Source of the DNA: Mauremys mutica | Lineage: Eukaryota; Chordata; Testudines; Geoemydidae | Assembly (NCBI RefSeq): GCF_020497125.1 | Contig: NC_059084.1 | Span: forward strand, 32,580,203 to 32,644,202 | DNA length: 64,000 nucleotides | Reading direction: 5' to 3' | Shown here: positions 1 to 9,850 of the stretch, piece by piece | Numbering within the stretch: the stretch's first letter is position 1 | Layout: each line of letters opens with the position of its first letter | Position numbers and translations under genes: made by a program | The notes under the pieces: model-generated | What the model saw: the letters and a program-made list of their open reading frames with translations, nothing else | What the model was told of the DNA's origin: nothing | Database searches by the model: none

Positions 1-2472
1 CTAACAGAAGTTTCCAGATCACAGGCCCTGGTTCTCATGGAAGACTTCAATCAACCTGACATCCACTGGGAGAGAAATACAGCAGTGCACAGACAATCCA
101 GGAAGTTTTTGGAGAGTGTTGGGGACTACTTCCTGGTGCAAGTGCTGGAGGAACCAACTAGGGGCTGTGTTCCTCTTGACCTGCTGCTCACAAACAGGGA
201 AGAATTGGTAGGGGAAGTAGAAGTGGGTGGCAACCTGGGCAGCAGTGACCATGAGATGGTTGAGTTCAGGATCCTGACAAAAAGAAGAAAGGGGAGCAGC
301 ACAATACAGACCCTGGACTTCAGAAAAGCAGATTTTGACTCCCTCAGGGAACTGATGGGGAGGATCCCCTGGGAGGTTAATATGAGGGGGAAAGCAGTCC
401 AGGAGAGCTGGCTGTATTTTAAAGAAGCCTGATTGAGGGTGCAGCAACAAACCATCCCGATGTGTAGAGAGAATAACAAATATGGCAGGCGACCAGCTTG
501 GCTTAACTGAGAAATCTTCGATGAGTTTAAACACAAAAAGGAAGCTTACAAGAAGTGGAAACTTGGATAGATGATTAGGGAGGAGTATAAAAATATTGCT
601 CGAGCATGCAGGGGTGTAATCAGGAAGGCCAAAGCACAATTGGAGTTGCCGCTAGCAAGGAATGTGAAGGGCAACAAGAAGGGTTTCTACAGGTATTTTA
701 GCAACAAGAAGGTCAAGGAAAGTGTGGGACGCTTATTGAATGGTGGTGGCAACCTAGCGACAGATGACGTGGAAAAAGCTGAAGTACTCAAAGTTTTTTT
801 TGCCTCAGTCTTCACAGACAAGGTCAGCTCCCAGACTGCTGCACTGGGCACCACAGTATGGGGAGGAGGTGAGCAGCCCTCATTGGAGAAAGAACAGGTT
901 AAGGACTATTTAGAAAAGCTGGACATGCACAAGTCCATAGGGCCGGATGCAATGCATCTGAGGATGCTGAGGGAGTTGGATGATATGATTGCAGAGCCAT
1001 TGGCCATTATCTCTGAAAACTCGTGGTGATCGGAGGAGGTCCCGGCTAATTGGAAAAAGGCAAATATAGTGCCCATCTTTAAAAAAAAGGAAGGAGGAGA
1101 ATCTGGGGAACTACAGACAGGTCAGTCTCACCTCAGTCCCTGGAAAAATCATGGAGCAGGTCCTCAAGGAATCCATTTTGAAGCCCTTGGAGGAGAGGAA
1201 GGTGATCAGGAACAGTCAACATGGATTCACCAAGGGCAAGTCATGCCTGACCAACCTGATTGCCTTTTATGATGAGATAACTAGCTCTGTGGATACGGGG
1301 AAAGCGAAGGATGTGATATACCGTGACTTTAGCAAAGCTTTTGATACGGCCTCCCACAGTATTCTTGCCAGAAAGTTAAAGAAGTATGGACTGGATGAAT
1401 GGACTATAAAAGTGGACAGAAAGCTGATTAGATCATTGGGCTCAACGGGTAGGGATCAACGGCTCGACATCTAGTTGGCAGTCGTTATCAAGCAGAATGC
1501 CCCAGGGGTCGGTCCTGGAACCAGTTTTGTTCAACATCTTCATTAATGATCTGGATGATGGGATGGATTGCACCCTCAGCAAGTTTGTGGATTACGCTAA
1601 AATGGGAGGAGAGGTAGATATGCTAAAGGGTAGGGATAGGGTCCAGAGTGACCAAGACAAATTGGAGGACTGGGCCAAAAGAAATCTGATGAGGTTCAAC
1701 AAGGACAAGTGCAGAGTCCTGCAGTTAGGAAGGAAGAATCCCATGCACTGCTACAGGCTGGGGACCAACTGGCTAAGCGGCAGTTCTGCAGAAAAGGACC
1801 TGGGGATTACAGTGGACGAGAAGCTGTATCTGAGTCAACAGTGTGCCCTTGTTGCCAAGAAGGCTAACGGCATATTGGGCTGCATTAGTAGGAGCACTGC
1901 CAGTAGATCGAGGGAAGTGATTATTCCCCTATATTCAGCACTGGTGAGGTCACATCTGGAATATTGCATCCAGTTTTGCCCTCCCCCCCCGAAAGGATGT
2001 GGACTAATTGGAGATAATCCAGTGGAGGGAAATGAAAATGATTAGGGGGCTGCGGCACGTGACTTATGAGGAGAGGCTGAGGGAACTGGGGTTATTTAGT
2101 CTGCAGAAGAGAAGAGTGAGGGGGGATTTGATAGCAGCCTTCAACTACCTGAAGGGCAGTTCCAAAGAGGATGGAGCTCGGCTGTTCTCAGTGGTGGCAG
2201 ATGACGGAACAAGGAGCAATGGTCTCAAGTTGCAGTGGGGGAGGTCTAGGTTGGATATTAGGAAAAACTATTTCACTCGGAGGGTGGTGAAGCACTGGAA
2301 TGGATTACCTAGGGAGGTGGTGGAATCTCCATCCTTAGAGGTTTTTAAGGCCCGGCTTGACAAAGCCCTGTCTGGGATGATTTAGTTGGGGTTGGTCCTG
2401 CTTTGAGCAGGGGGTTGGACTAGATGACCTCCTGAGGTCTCTTCCAACCCTAATTTTCTCTGATTCTATGAA
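1..2472 (+). mobile_element. CR1 LINE copy A, decayed, cut by the window edge
   Basis: This is a non-LTR retrotransposon of the CR1 clade. The window opens inside the ORF2 endonuclease domain; an SDHEMVEF-type motif is readable near 243-270. The linker and reverse transcriptase follow to about 2385. The 3' UTR ends in the CR1 hallmark GGTTGGACTAGATGACCTCC and a short TTCTATGA-type tail near 2465. The reading frame is broken by stops near 430, 508 and 568 and by frameshifts near 1130, 1480 and 2000. The polymerase core that reads [10 protein letters not shown] in copy B (39062-41195) reads KFVDYAKMGG here, so the catalytic aspartate pair is lost. It lies antisense in the UQCC1 transcription unit. 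The CR1 assignment is firm; the true 5' end is outside the window. Confidence 0.93.
37..2385 (+). pseudogene. CR1 ORF2 pseudogene (endonuclease-reverse transcriptase), copy A
   Basis: These are remnants of the CR1 endonuclease/reverse transcriptase, which nicks target DNA and primes reverse transcription there. Successive readable pieces are 37-432 (end of endonuclease), 571-1029 (linker and fingers), 1151-1474 ([13 protein letters not shown] and [11 protein letters not shown] motifs), 1497-2045 ([17 protein letters not shown] and the mutated catalytic box) and 2008-2385 (the conserved C-terminal [16 protein letters not shown] region). At least three in-frame stops and several frameshifts separate them, and the catalytic FADD is replaced by FVDY, so it cannot encode an active enzyme. 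Confidence 0.9.
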
Positions 2473-3477
2473 AGTGGACCTTCCTGGAAATGAGAGGGAG
2501 AAACTGCAACGCTTACTCTGCTCCTGGTGGTCTCAACACTCCTGAAAAGAGTGAGAAGCTGTGGTGGGTCTCAGAAGGCTCTTTGTGTCAATAGCATTTT
2601 ATGCCTATTTAAAACTGAAAGTAGCTATGGCAAGAACCTGCCATAATAGTGGAAGGGAATCTCTGTAAAAAGTCTATATGGTCACTCACTTCTGAAAAGA
2701 TGCTGGCACGTTTCATGGACTTCTGCAGATTAGGGGCAACAGGAGCAGCTACAGCAGCAGTTCTGCCTGCTGTGCTTTCTGTCCTTATGGTTCTCCACCC
2801 TGCCAGTGTGAAACATATGTATCGGCAAATCACGTGTGGTGAATTGGTGAAATGTGGAAACCTCTATTTCAGTGTGCCATACTATCATTTACAGATTTTC
2901 ATGTCTTTTTAAGTACAAATAATGTTTTTAAAGCTGTTTTCTCATTTGCGCAGCTGTATGTGTAGTAAAGCCCAGAGGGTTTCAGATTTCTTGTAAAATG
3001 GGTCCAAAAAAGTGCGACAATCTAGTGAGAAATATGAAAAGATATTATTTTGGATCTCTTACTATTCTTTCAGTCTCAATCCATTTTTATCAAACCACCA
3101 TGAACAACTGAAATATCAGCCTAAATTCACATCCTTAATTCCATTATTTTGCCACTTTTATAGGTGTTTTAGAAACTAAAGGTTTAAAGTTCCTGCTAAA
3201 CTGAAAACCTCTACCTCAACCTTAAATCTGAAGCTGTGACCAGCTCCAGCATAAGAAAGCAAATCTTCCAGGGAGAGACCCAAGGCATCAAGCTCCAGTA
3301 GAGGGAAGGGACTAAGACATTGTCACTTGGGAGGGAAACTGGAACAGGATTTTACGAAACTCTTGGACAATCTCATTTCTGTAATCAGCCCTGTGCAGTG
3401 CTGTTTGGGAAGCAAGCAATACAGAGTTTACTTTCCTAGGAACGGTAAGAGAGGCTATGCTCTGAGCTACTGCCCAC
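2473..3477. other. UQCC1: Intronic stretch with no recognised feature
   Basis: This lies between the CR1 tail and the UQCC1 exon at 3478-3591. I see no repeat termini, convincing reading frames or splice-bounded coding blocks. The UQCC1 terminal exon, which should follow the 3478-3591 exon on the minus strand, was not recognised here. It is either beyond position 1 or too diverged to see by eye. Confidence 0.5.
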
Positions 3478-3591
3478 CTGCTTGCGCACATACTCCACTA
3501 GCAGTTCCAGCTGCCTGGGGTCCTCACAGTGCTTGTTGAAAAAGTTTCTCCAAAGTGCTGCTGCCAGTACGCGGTCATCAGACAAAATCCC
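3478..3591 (-). CDS. UQCC1: UQCC1 internal coding exon, GILSDD...LLVEYVRKQ
   Basis: This is the most 3' UQCC1 exon in the window: 114 bp, 38 codons, phase 0 at both ends. Read on the minus strand, the acceptor is TTCTTTTAG and the donor is CAG followed by GTGGGC. The translation begins [20 protein letters not shown] and ends LLVEYVRKQ, which I recognise as the C-terminal half of the ubiquinol-cytochrome c chaperone domain. UQCC1 is a mitochondrial factor that works with UQCC2 in cytochrome b synthesis and early complex III assembly. The preceding exon ends in phase 0 with FGYDE, directly preceding GIL as in the known protein. There is no stop or frameshift. The identification rests on remembered family sequence, not on a search. 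Confidence 0.93.
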
Positions 3592-3776
3592 CTAAAAGAA
3601 GGAGTGAGAGAAGGATTGGACACTGTACACGGGGCGAATGTAAACACCAAGCGGAAAACTTGGGTGAAATTTAACTACCTGTCGTCTGACTGGATCTTCT
3701 CAGTTTATTACACACCTTTTACAGCCCCACACTCTTGGAGTTGCAGTCCCTTTTTTGTATCTGTCTATATTCCACA

Positions 3777-3820
3777 TGTTGAGACCAACACAGCTACAAC
3801 AACACTGCAATATACACCAT
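3777..3820 (+). repeat. Short Penelope-type 3' terminal fragment
   Basis: The stretch containing ACACAGCTACAACAACACTG matches the terminal part of the Penelope-like element at 34909-35315, where almost the same words close the element. Only about 40 bp remain. It is a weak but specific match to another sequence in the same window. Confidence 0.5.
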
Positions 3821-4241
3821 ACATCTGCCTCTCCCTGGGGCATGTGTAGCTGCTTAACACAACAGTCCAAAAGAAATGGCCGGATGAGTGGATTCTGGAG
3901 AAAACACAGCAAATTCTGTGTACAGGCTGGTACATCAGTTTTCTCTGTTTTGGGATCACTATTGCAAAACCTTACACTTTATGAGACTAGAGAGCATTGC
4001 TGCACAGCATGGGGGGACTGCGATGATGCTGGGCAAGGACAGGAGCTAAAGGGCATACGACATAACTGTTGCTGAGGCGGCCAATAAGGCGCTGCTCTTC
4101 ACCTCAGCCTGTGATGCAAGAGCACAGGGTAATCTCATGATATTTAGGCCTATCTGGATTTTTTTGGTTAATTTTCACTGGATTCAGATCTGTAGCACTT
4201 CTTTGTCTGTGTTCTTCATAACCTCTGCTGTCTGTCTAGAT

Positions 4242-4439
4242 CAGGGTTCTCAAACTGGGGGTCGGGACCCCTCAGGGGGTCGCGAGCTGTCAACCTCCAC
4301 CCCAAACCCCGCTGTGCCTCCAGCATTTATAATGATGTCAAATATATTAAAAAGTGTTTTTAATTTATAAGGGGGGGTCGCATTCAGAGGCTTGCTATGT
4401 TAAAGAGGTCATCAGTAAAAAAAAGTTTGAGAGCCACTT
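4242..4439. mobile_element. hAT-type MITE (Charlie-like) with 8-bp TSD
   Basis: This is a 198-bp non-autonomous DNA transposon. It begins CAGGGTTCTCAAACTGGGGG and ends with the inverted form AGTTTGAGAGCCACTT. The 8-bp duplication GTCTAGAT flanks it at 4234-4241 and 4440-4447, the length expected for hAT elements. The interior is A/T-rich with a G-run near 4371 and no coding capacity. The last bases of the right terminus have drifted from the usual CACTG. Confidence 0.85.
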
Positions 4440-4610
4440 GTCTAGATTATATGGTGAACATCCCTGCAACATCTGAATGCCTGTCCTCTGCTGGGTGCTG
4501 CTATCAGCCAAGCATTAGGTAAAAATTAGCTTAACATTTAAAGGCAAATATTGATCTTTATTTAACAAGACGTTTGTGGGGGTTTTAAAATATAACGGTG
4601 GGTTTAAAAA

Positions 4611-4632
4611 AGAGAGAGAGAGACACACACAC
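4611..4632. repeat. Compound (GA)n(CA)n microsatellite
   Basis: A short run of GA dinucleotides passes directly into CA dinucleotides. It is a simple repeat with no other signal. Confidence 0.9.
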
Positions 4633-4829
4633 ATTTACATCCCCTGGCTACACTTAAAAATCAATAAAAGGAAAGATCTTGATGCATCTGCTGTCCAATA
4701 CCTTGCGGAACTCACTGTTTATAAGGCAAACAGCTAAATAAAAAACTAAAGTACATGATTATGAATGAGTACAGCACCTGCAGTGACATCAGCTCAGGCA
4801 AAAGAAATAACAGCTACACCTTGCCCTTA

Positions 4830-5036
4830 ATGTAGTGCCTTCCATCAGAGAGTCACACAGCCCTTACACACATCGGGGCATTTTTACCCTTCTGGGTCAT
4901 TAGACAGGCTTGATAAATACCATATCCACTGTACAACTGGATCAGCTAAGGCACTGAGGAGGGAAGTGACTTGCCCAAGGTTAGAAAATAAGTCTGTGGC
5001 AGAGCCAAGAAGAGAATCTAGATGTCCTGCCACTCA
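4830..5036 (+). mobile_element. Ancient amniote SINE (MIR-like), left part
   Basis: The sequence carries the diagnostic block AGTGACTTGCCCAAGGTTAG followed by the TCTGTGGCAGAGCCAAGAAG type region, as in MIR/L2-tailed amniote SINEs. It stops abruptly at 5036, where a MITE begins. Its continuation, including AGCAGACCATGCTGTCCCTC, is at 11426-11470. The two pieces are one SINE split by a composite insertion of about 6.4 kb. Confidence 0.65.
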
Positions 5037-5271
5037 GGCTATGGCTACACTAGAGAGCTTACAGAGGTGTAGCTGCACTGATGCAATTGCACTGCTGCAA
5101 GTTCTCTGTGTAGCTGCTCTAAGCTGTCAACTTAATTAATCCACCCCCGACGAGCAGCGGTAGCTATGTCAGTGGGAGAAGCTCTTGTGCTGACAGTGCT
5201 GTCCACACCAGCGCTTAGGTCAGTGTAACTTATGTCGGTCGGGGGTGGCTTATTCACACCCCTGAGCGACA
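5037..5271. mobile_element. Harbinger-like MITE, left part (split by the DIRS)
   Basis: It starts GGCTATGGCTACACTAG and matches the MITE at 37544-37838 along its length, including GTCCACACCAGCGCTTAGG and TTATTCACACCCCTGAGC. The element is interrupted at about 5271 by the DIRS retrotransposon and resumes at 11391-11425, ending CGTAGACAAAGCC. The 3-bp sequence TCA flanks the whole MITE at 5034-5036 and 11426-11428, consistent with a Harbinger-type 3-bp duplication. Confidence 0.8.
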
Positions 5272-5303
5272 TAAAAGACGGTTACTCACCGTAGTAACTG
5301 TTG

Positions 5304-5482
5304 TTCTTCGAGATGTGTTGCTCCTATCCATTCCAGTTAGGTGTGCGCGCCGCGCGTGCACGGCATCTCGGAACTTTTTTACCCTAGCAACTCCGGCGGG
5401 CCGGCTGGCGCCCCCTGGAGTGGCGCCGCTATGGCACCTGTTATATACCCCAGCCGGCCCGTCCGCTCCTCAATTCCTTCTT
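5304..5482. repeat. DIRS left inverted terminal repeat
   Basis: This segment is nearly the exact reverse complement of 11211-11390. Shared blocks include CGGCATCTCGGAACTTTTTT, the GGCGGGCCGGCTGGCGCCCC region and TTATATACCCCAGCCGG. A few substitutions separate the copies, such as CACCTG against CGCCTG. About 30 bp outside it (5272-5303, GACGGTTACTCACC...) are unique to the left end and recur inverted only in the internal complementary region. Confidence 0.93.
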
Positions 5483-5518
5483 GCTGGCTACTCCGACAGT
5501 GGGGAAGGAGGGCGGGTC

Positions 5519-5625
5519 TGGAATGGATAGGAGCAACACATCTCGAAGAACAACAGTTACTACGGTGAGTAACCGTCTTTTCTTCTTCGAGTGATTGCTC
5601 CTATGCATTCCAGTTAGGTGATTCC
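5519..5625. repeat. DIRS internal complementary region (ICR)
   Basis: Positions 5519-5580 are the reverse complement of the left terminus 5272-5333. Positions 5579-5622 are the reverse complement of the right terminus 11347-11390. The two parts meet at TCTTTTCTTC, so this block spells the junction that would form if the two element ends were joined in a circle. In the DIRS-1 model the ICR is the template used to complete the ends and circularise the cDNA. Confidence 0.92.
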
Positions 5626-5635
5626 CAAGCCTTAC

Positions 5636-6760
5636 CTAGGCGGTGGGGTCGGAGTGAGACGTCGCGGAGTGTAACACTGCGGAGCCGAAGGCTGCATCGT
5701 CTCGTGATTGCTGCACCAACGCGTAGTGGGAGGCGAAGGTGTGGACAGAAGACCAGGTGGCCGCTCTACAGATGTCCTGGATGGGAACATGGGCCAGGAA
5801 AGTGGCAGACGAGGCGTGCGCTCTCGTTGAGTGTGCAGTGAGGCGGCATGGTGGCACGCGAGCAAGCTTGTAGCATGTCCGAATACATGCCGTTACCCAG
5901 GAGGAAATCCGCTGCGAGGAGACCGGCTCACCCTTCATGCGGTCGGCGACTGCCACAAACAGCTGGGTCGAACGCCGGAAGGGCTTCGTCCGCTCAATGT
6001 AGAAAGCGAGCACCCTGCGGACATCGAGGGTATGTAGCTGTTGTTCCCGAGGCGAGGCATGCGGCTTCGGGAAGAATACCGGGAGGAAGATCTCCTGGTT
6101 GAGGTGGAAGGCCGACACCACCTTCGGGAGGAAGGCCGGATGTGGTCGAAGCTGCACCTTGTCCCCGTGGAAGACGGTGTATGGCGGACTCACCGTTAGA
6201 GCGCAGAGCTCAGAGACTCGCCTCGCTGATGTAATGGCGACGAGGAAGGCCGTCTTCCAGGAGAGGTAGAGCAGGGAGCACGTGGCCAAGGGCTCGAAGG
6301 GGGGACCCATCAGCTTGGCCAGCTCGAGGTTCAAATCCCAGGTCGGGGCAGGACGCCGCACTGGCGGGTACAAGCGGTCCAGGCCTTTAAGGAAGCGGGA
6401 AACCATCTGGTTGGAGAAGATGGACCGACCTTCCACGGATGGACGAAAGGCGGACACTGCTGCCAGGTGAACTCTTAAGGAGGAGACCGCAAGACCTTGC
6501 TCCTTAAGGTACCAGAGGTAGTCCAGGATGGTAGGGACCGGGACTACGAAGGGATTGAGGCCTCGTTGGTCACACCAGAGCGCGAACCGCTTCCATTTCG
6601 CCAGATAGGTGGAGCGAGTGGAAGGCTTTCTGCTCTCTAGCAGGACTTGCTGTACTGCCGCCGAACAGTCCCTCTCTGCGTGGGTCAACCACTCAGGTAC
6701 CAAGCTGTAAGATGGAGGGACTGCAGGCTCGGATGGCGGAGTCTGCCGAAGTCCTGAGTG
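5636..6760 (-). CDS. DIRS tyrosine recombinase (YR) domain
   Basis: This recombinase integrates the circular DIRS intermediate. From the N-terminus it has a core-binding region (STRSTYLAKWKRFALWC near 6600-6640, then ILDYLWYLKEQGLAVSSLRV) and a catalytic domain with Arg in SARRVSELCAL near 6203-6235, HSTR at 5822-5833, a following ATWSSVHTF segment, and the nucleophile-type Tyr in ASHYALVQ near 5724. The stop is TAG at 5636. The frame stays open upstream to 8524, but that part is the shadow of the RT gene. The start was not determined; I mark only the recognisable domain. It overlaps the RT stop at 6685, as is usual in DIRS elements. No lesion is visible, and all main YR residues are present. 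Confidence 0.92.
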   Translation of the reverse strand, partial: HSGLRQTPPSEPAVPPSYSLVPEWLTHAERDCSAAVQQVLLESRKPSTRSTYLAKWKRFALWCDQRGLNPFVVPVPTILDYLWYLKEQGLAVSSLRVHLAAVSAFRPSVEGRSIFSNQMVSRFLKGLDRLYPPVRRPAPTWDLNLELAKLMGPPFEPLATCSLLYLSWKTAFLVAITSARRVSELCALTVSPPYTVFHGDKVQLRPHPAFLPKVVSAFHLNQEIFLPVFFPKPHASPREQQLHTLDVRRVLAFYIERTKPFRRSTQLFVAVADRMKGEPVSSQRISSWVTACIRTCYKLARVPPCRLTAHSTRAHASSATFLAHVPIQDICRAATWSSVHTFASHYALVQQSRDDAAFGSAVLHSATSHSDPTA

Positions 6761-8496
6761 ATGAGGTCCGGCCACAACGGAAGGGGGATGGGATCCCGAA
6801 CGGAGAGCTCGAGCAGCAGGGAGTACCAATGTTGCCTTGGCCAGGCCGGAGCTACGAGAATGACGGTGGCTCTGTCCCTCCGAAGCTTCTGCAACACTCG
6901 GTGGACGAGCGGGAACGGAGGGAAGGCATAGAGAAGGTGATCCCTCCAGGAATACAGGAAGGCGTCCGACAGGGAGCCCGGCGCGTGACCCCGGAACGAG
7001 CAGAACAGGTGGCACTTCCTGTTCGCCTTGGAGGCGAATAGGTCTATCCGGGGAAACCCCCACCTGCGGAAGATTGTGTGTACGATGTCGGGACGGAGAG
7101 ACCACTCGTGGGAGAAGAACGACCTGCTGAGATGGTCGGCCAGCGTGTTCTGTACTCCCGGAAGAAAGGACGCTTCTAGGTGAATCGAGTGGGTCACGCA
7201 GAAGTCCCACAGGAGCATCGCCTCCTTGCAGAGGAGGGAGGAGCGGGCTCCGCCCTGTTTGTTCACGTAGAACATTGCTGATGTATTGTCCGTGAACACT
7301 GTCACACAGCGGCCTTGCAGGTGGGTGCGGAAGGTGTGACAGGCCAAACGGATCGCTCGCAGCTCGCGGACGTTGATGTGCAGAGCGAGCTCCTGGGGCG
7401 ACCACCGGCCCTGGGTGTGAAGGTCGCCGAGGTGAGCTCCCCAACCGAGGGCTGAGGCATCCGTGGTCAGAGTGGCGGACGGGCGAGGCGGATGGAACGG
7501 GACTCCCGCACAGACAACCTCCAGGTCCAGCCACCAGTTGAGAGACTCGAGGGTCGGCCTGGAGACTGTGACCACCATATCGATGGGATCTCGATGCGGC
7601 CGGTACACCGACGCGAGCCAAGACTGGAATGGGCGGAGGTGGAGCCGCGCGTACGCGGTGACGTACGTGCATGATGCCATGTGGCCCAGGAGGCGGAGGC
7701 AGGAGCGCACCGTCGTGGTTGGGAAAGAGATGAGGTCCCGGATGAGGGAGACCATCGTCTGGTGGCGAGAGTGCGGCAGGCAGGCCCGGGCCAACGAGGA
7801 GTCGAGGACCGCTCCAATGAACTCCACCCGCTGCGACGGGATCAAGGTGGACTTCTCGGTGTTGATGAGAAGACCGAGTCGCCGGAAGAGGGACAGTATG
7901 TCTGTCAACTGGCCCATTACCAGCTGTCGAGACTGTCCGCGAACCAGCCAGTCGTCGAGATACGGGTAGACATGTATCCGACGACGGCAGAGGGCTGCGG
8001 CAACCACTGCCATGCATTTGGTAAACACCCTTGGTGCGGTGGAGAGCCCGAACGGTAACACGGCGAACTGGTAGTGGGCATCGTTGACCACAAACCGGAG
8101 GTAACGTCGATGAGGAGGATAGATCGCGACATGGAAGTAGGCGTCCTTCATGTCGAGGGCGGCAAACCAGTCTCCCGGATCCAGAGAGGGAATGATGGTC
8201 CCCAGGGTGACCATGCGAAACTTGGGCTTGAGCAGGTATTTGTTCAGCTCGCGAAGGTCCAAGATAGGACGTAGCCCTCCTTTCGCTTTGGGGATGAGAA
8301 AATAACGGGAATAGAATCCCCTGCCCCGCCTGTCTTGAGGCACTGCCTCTATGGCACCCACGCTCAACAGAATCTGGACCTCTTGTAAGAGGACGTGCTC
8401 GTGAGAGGGGTCCCTGAAGAGGGACAGGGAGGGTGGGTGGGAAGGTGGGGGCGAAACAAATTGAAGGCGGTATCCCGACTGGACTGTTTGAAGCAC
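6685..8496 (-). CDS. DIRS reverse transcriptase / RNase H polyprotein
   Basis: An uninterrupted frame encodes the polymerase of the element. It shows YSRYFLIPKAKGGLRPILDL, LPFGLSTAPRVFTK and the catalytic box YLDDW (7946-7966). The RNase H part has TTDASALGWG (near 7440-7465), INVRELRAI and FTDNTSAMFYVNKQGG (near 7255-7300). A C-terminal segment with RIDLFASKANRKCHLF and ILVAPAWPRQHW occupies the position where a methyltransferase-like domain is described in DIRS elements; I do not see a clear DPPY motif. The first codon given is GTG, but the frame is open to at least 8613 with family-like residues before it (SAWSQLTTDNWVL). The real N-terminus is therefore probably just after the gag stop. 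Confidence 0.93.
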   Translation of the reverse strand: MLQTVQSGYRLQFVSPPPSHPPSLSLFRDPSHEHVLLQEVQILLSVGAIEAVPQDRRGRGFYSRYFLIPKAKGGLRPILDLRELNKYLLKPKFRMVTLGTIIPSLDPGDWFAALDMKDAYFHVAIYPPHRRYLRFVVNDAHYQFAVLPFGLSTAPRVFTKCMAVVAAALCRRRIHVYPYLDDWLVRGQSRQLVMGQLTDILSLFRRLGLLINTEKSTLIPSQRVEFIGAVLDSSLARACLPHSRHQTMVSLIRDLISFPTTTVRSCLRLLGHMASCTYVTAYARLHLRPFQSWLASVYRPHRDPIDMVVTVSRPTLESLNWWLDLEVVCAGVPFHPPRPSATLTTDASALGWGAHLGDLHTQGRWSPQELALHINVRELRAIRLACHTFRTHLQGRCVTVFTDNTSAMFYVNKQGGARSSLLCKEAMLLWDFCVTHSIHLEASFLPGVQNTLADHLSRSFFSHEWSLRPDIVHTIFRRWGFPRIDLFASKANRKCHLFCSFRGHAPGSLSDAFLYSWRDHLLYAFPPFPLVHRVLQKLRRDRATVILVAPAWPRQHWYSLLLELSVRDPIPLPLWPDLITQDFGRLRHPSLQSLHLTAWYLSG

Positions 8497-8608
8497 CCAG
8501 TTGTCCGTTGTTAATTGGGACCACGCCGAAAAGAAATGGGAAAGGCGGTTGTAAAATAAAGGGGCAGGATCCGGTAGGAAGAGTGATGGGCCATCCTCGG
8601 GCGTCCCA

Positions 8609-9850
8609 TCAAAAGGCCTGCTTGGAGCCTTGCGGGGCCTTGGAAGGGGCCTGGCCCTGGTTACGCCTGTTGCCGGATGGACGACGGCGATTTTGCCCCG
8701 GCCGCCTGCTGTTGTACGGGCGGTACCGCTGTTGAGGGAAAGACCGGGAGGGTTGTTGCCGGAAGGACCTGCGCTGTGGAGCCGGCGTGTGCATCCCTAG
8801 GGTGCGGATGGCAACGCGACCGTCCTTCAGGGTCTGGATCCGGGAATCAGTCTTTTCGGAAAAGAGACCCTGAGTGTCAAAAGGCAGGTCCTGTAATGTA
8901 TATTGCACCTCTGGCGGCAGGGCGGAGGACTGCAGCCAGAAGATGCACCGCATCGTCACGCCGGAGGCCAGGGTCCGAGCTCCCGAGTCCGCGGCGTCGA
9001 GGGCGGCCATGATGGAGGACCTGGACGATTTCTTGCCCTCGTCCAGCATCGCCGAGAACTCCTGGCGGGAGGCCGTCGGCAGGAGCTCCGTAAACTTTGC
9101 CAGGGACATCATGATGTCAAAGACGTACCTGGTGAGGAGGACCATCTGGTTGGCGATGCGCATCTGTAGGCCACCCGCCGAGTAGACCTTGCGGCCTAAC
9201 AGGTCCATTCGCCGCGCGTCTTTCGACTTCGGCGCAGGGGCAGGTTGACCATGCCTCTCCCGGTCGTTGACCGACTGGACAACTAACGAGTCCGGGGTTG
9301 GGTGAGTATATAGATACTCATAGCCCATGGGGGGGACCGAATACTTGCTTTCGACCCCACGAGCCGTAGGAGGGAAGGACGCAGGCGTCTGCCAAAGTGT
9401 GGTGGCGTTTTTCTGAATTGTTCGCACAAACGGCAACGCCACTCGCACAGGAGCCTCGGACCCGACGACGTTAGTTGTAGGGTCCTCGTCCTCCTGGACC
9501 TCCGCCACCGGAAGAGCCATAGCCGTCGCCACGCGGCGAAGAAGGTCTTGGTGGGCCTTCAGATCTATAGGCGGAGGCTCCTTGGCAGAAGCTCCGGCCA
9601 CCGCCTCGTCCGGTGAGGACGACGAAGACAAGCCCTGGACAGCGACCTCTGTCGAAGGACCTGCAGACTGCTCGCCGGCTGGGTCGGGCTGCATGGTCTC
9701 CTCGTGGTCAGGCTCACGTGTAGGAGAAGGGGGCGGTCGGCTAACCGTCGCCTCTGGTACCCTGCGCTCGGAAGCAGGGGGCAATGGCACCCCGAGTCTC
9801 GTACTGAGCCCACGGCACCCAGAAGCCCCACTGCTGTGCCCCCTGAGGGT
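8609..9850 (-). CDS. DIRS Gag-like protein, C-terminal part
   Basis: This frame carries the conserved structural core of vertebrate DIRS Gag: NDRERHGQ, KDARRMDLLGRKVYSAGGLQ, an ANQMVLLTRYVFDIM-type helix and the IQTLKDGRVAIRTLGM segment. It ends in a basic RRPGQNRRRPSGNRRNQGQ tail and a TGA at 8609-8611, just before the RT frame. The frame can be read up to 10009, but above about 9850 it is the shadow of the RS-rich part in the other frame. The Gag N-terminus (9741-11024) is in a different frame, so the two parts need one base shift between about 9741 and 9850. This could be a mutation or, less likely, a regulated frameshift. Confidence 0.85.
   Translation of the reverse strand, partial: TLRGHSSGASGCRGLSTRLGVPLPPASERRVPEATVSRPPPSPTREPDHEETMQPDPAGEQSAGPSTEVAVQGLSSSSSPDEAVAGASAKEPPPIDLKAHQDLLRRVATAMALPVAEVQEDEDPTTNVVGSEAPVRVALPFVRTIQKNATTLWQTPASFPPTARGVESKYSVPPMGYEYLYTHPTPDSLVVQSVNDRERHGQPAPAPKSKDARRMDLLGRKVYSAGGLQMRIANQMVLLTRYVFDIMMSLAKFTELLPTASRQEFSAMLDEGKKSSRSSIMAALDAADSGARTLASGVTMRCIFWLQSSALPPEVQYTLQDLPFDTQGLFSEKTDSRIQTLKDGRVAIRTLGMHTPAPQRRSFRQQPSRSFPQQRYRPYNSRRPGQNRRRPSGNRRNQGQAPSKAPQGSKQAF

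Noticed and set aside
2609..2912. Overlapping frames on both strands resembling a small secreted or membrane protein
   Set aside because: No splice-site or conservation argument, and no recognisable domain; intronic location makes chance frames likely.
7463..8274. Several plus-strand frames over the DIRS RT
   Set aside because: Shadows of the minus-strand RT with no domain of their own; GC-rich sequence keeps several frames open.
6760..8524. Upstream extension of the YR open frame over the RT gene
   Set aside because: This part is out of frame with the clearly conserved RT/RNase H and contains no YR features; only the portion below about 6760 is recognisable recombinase.
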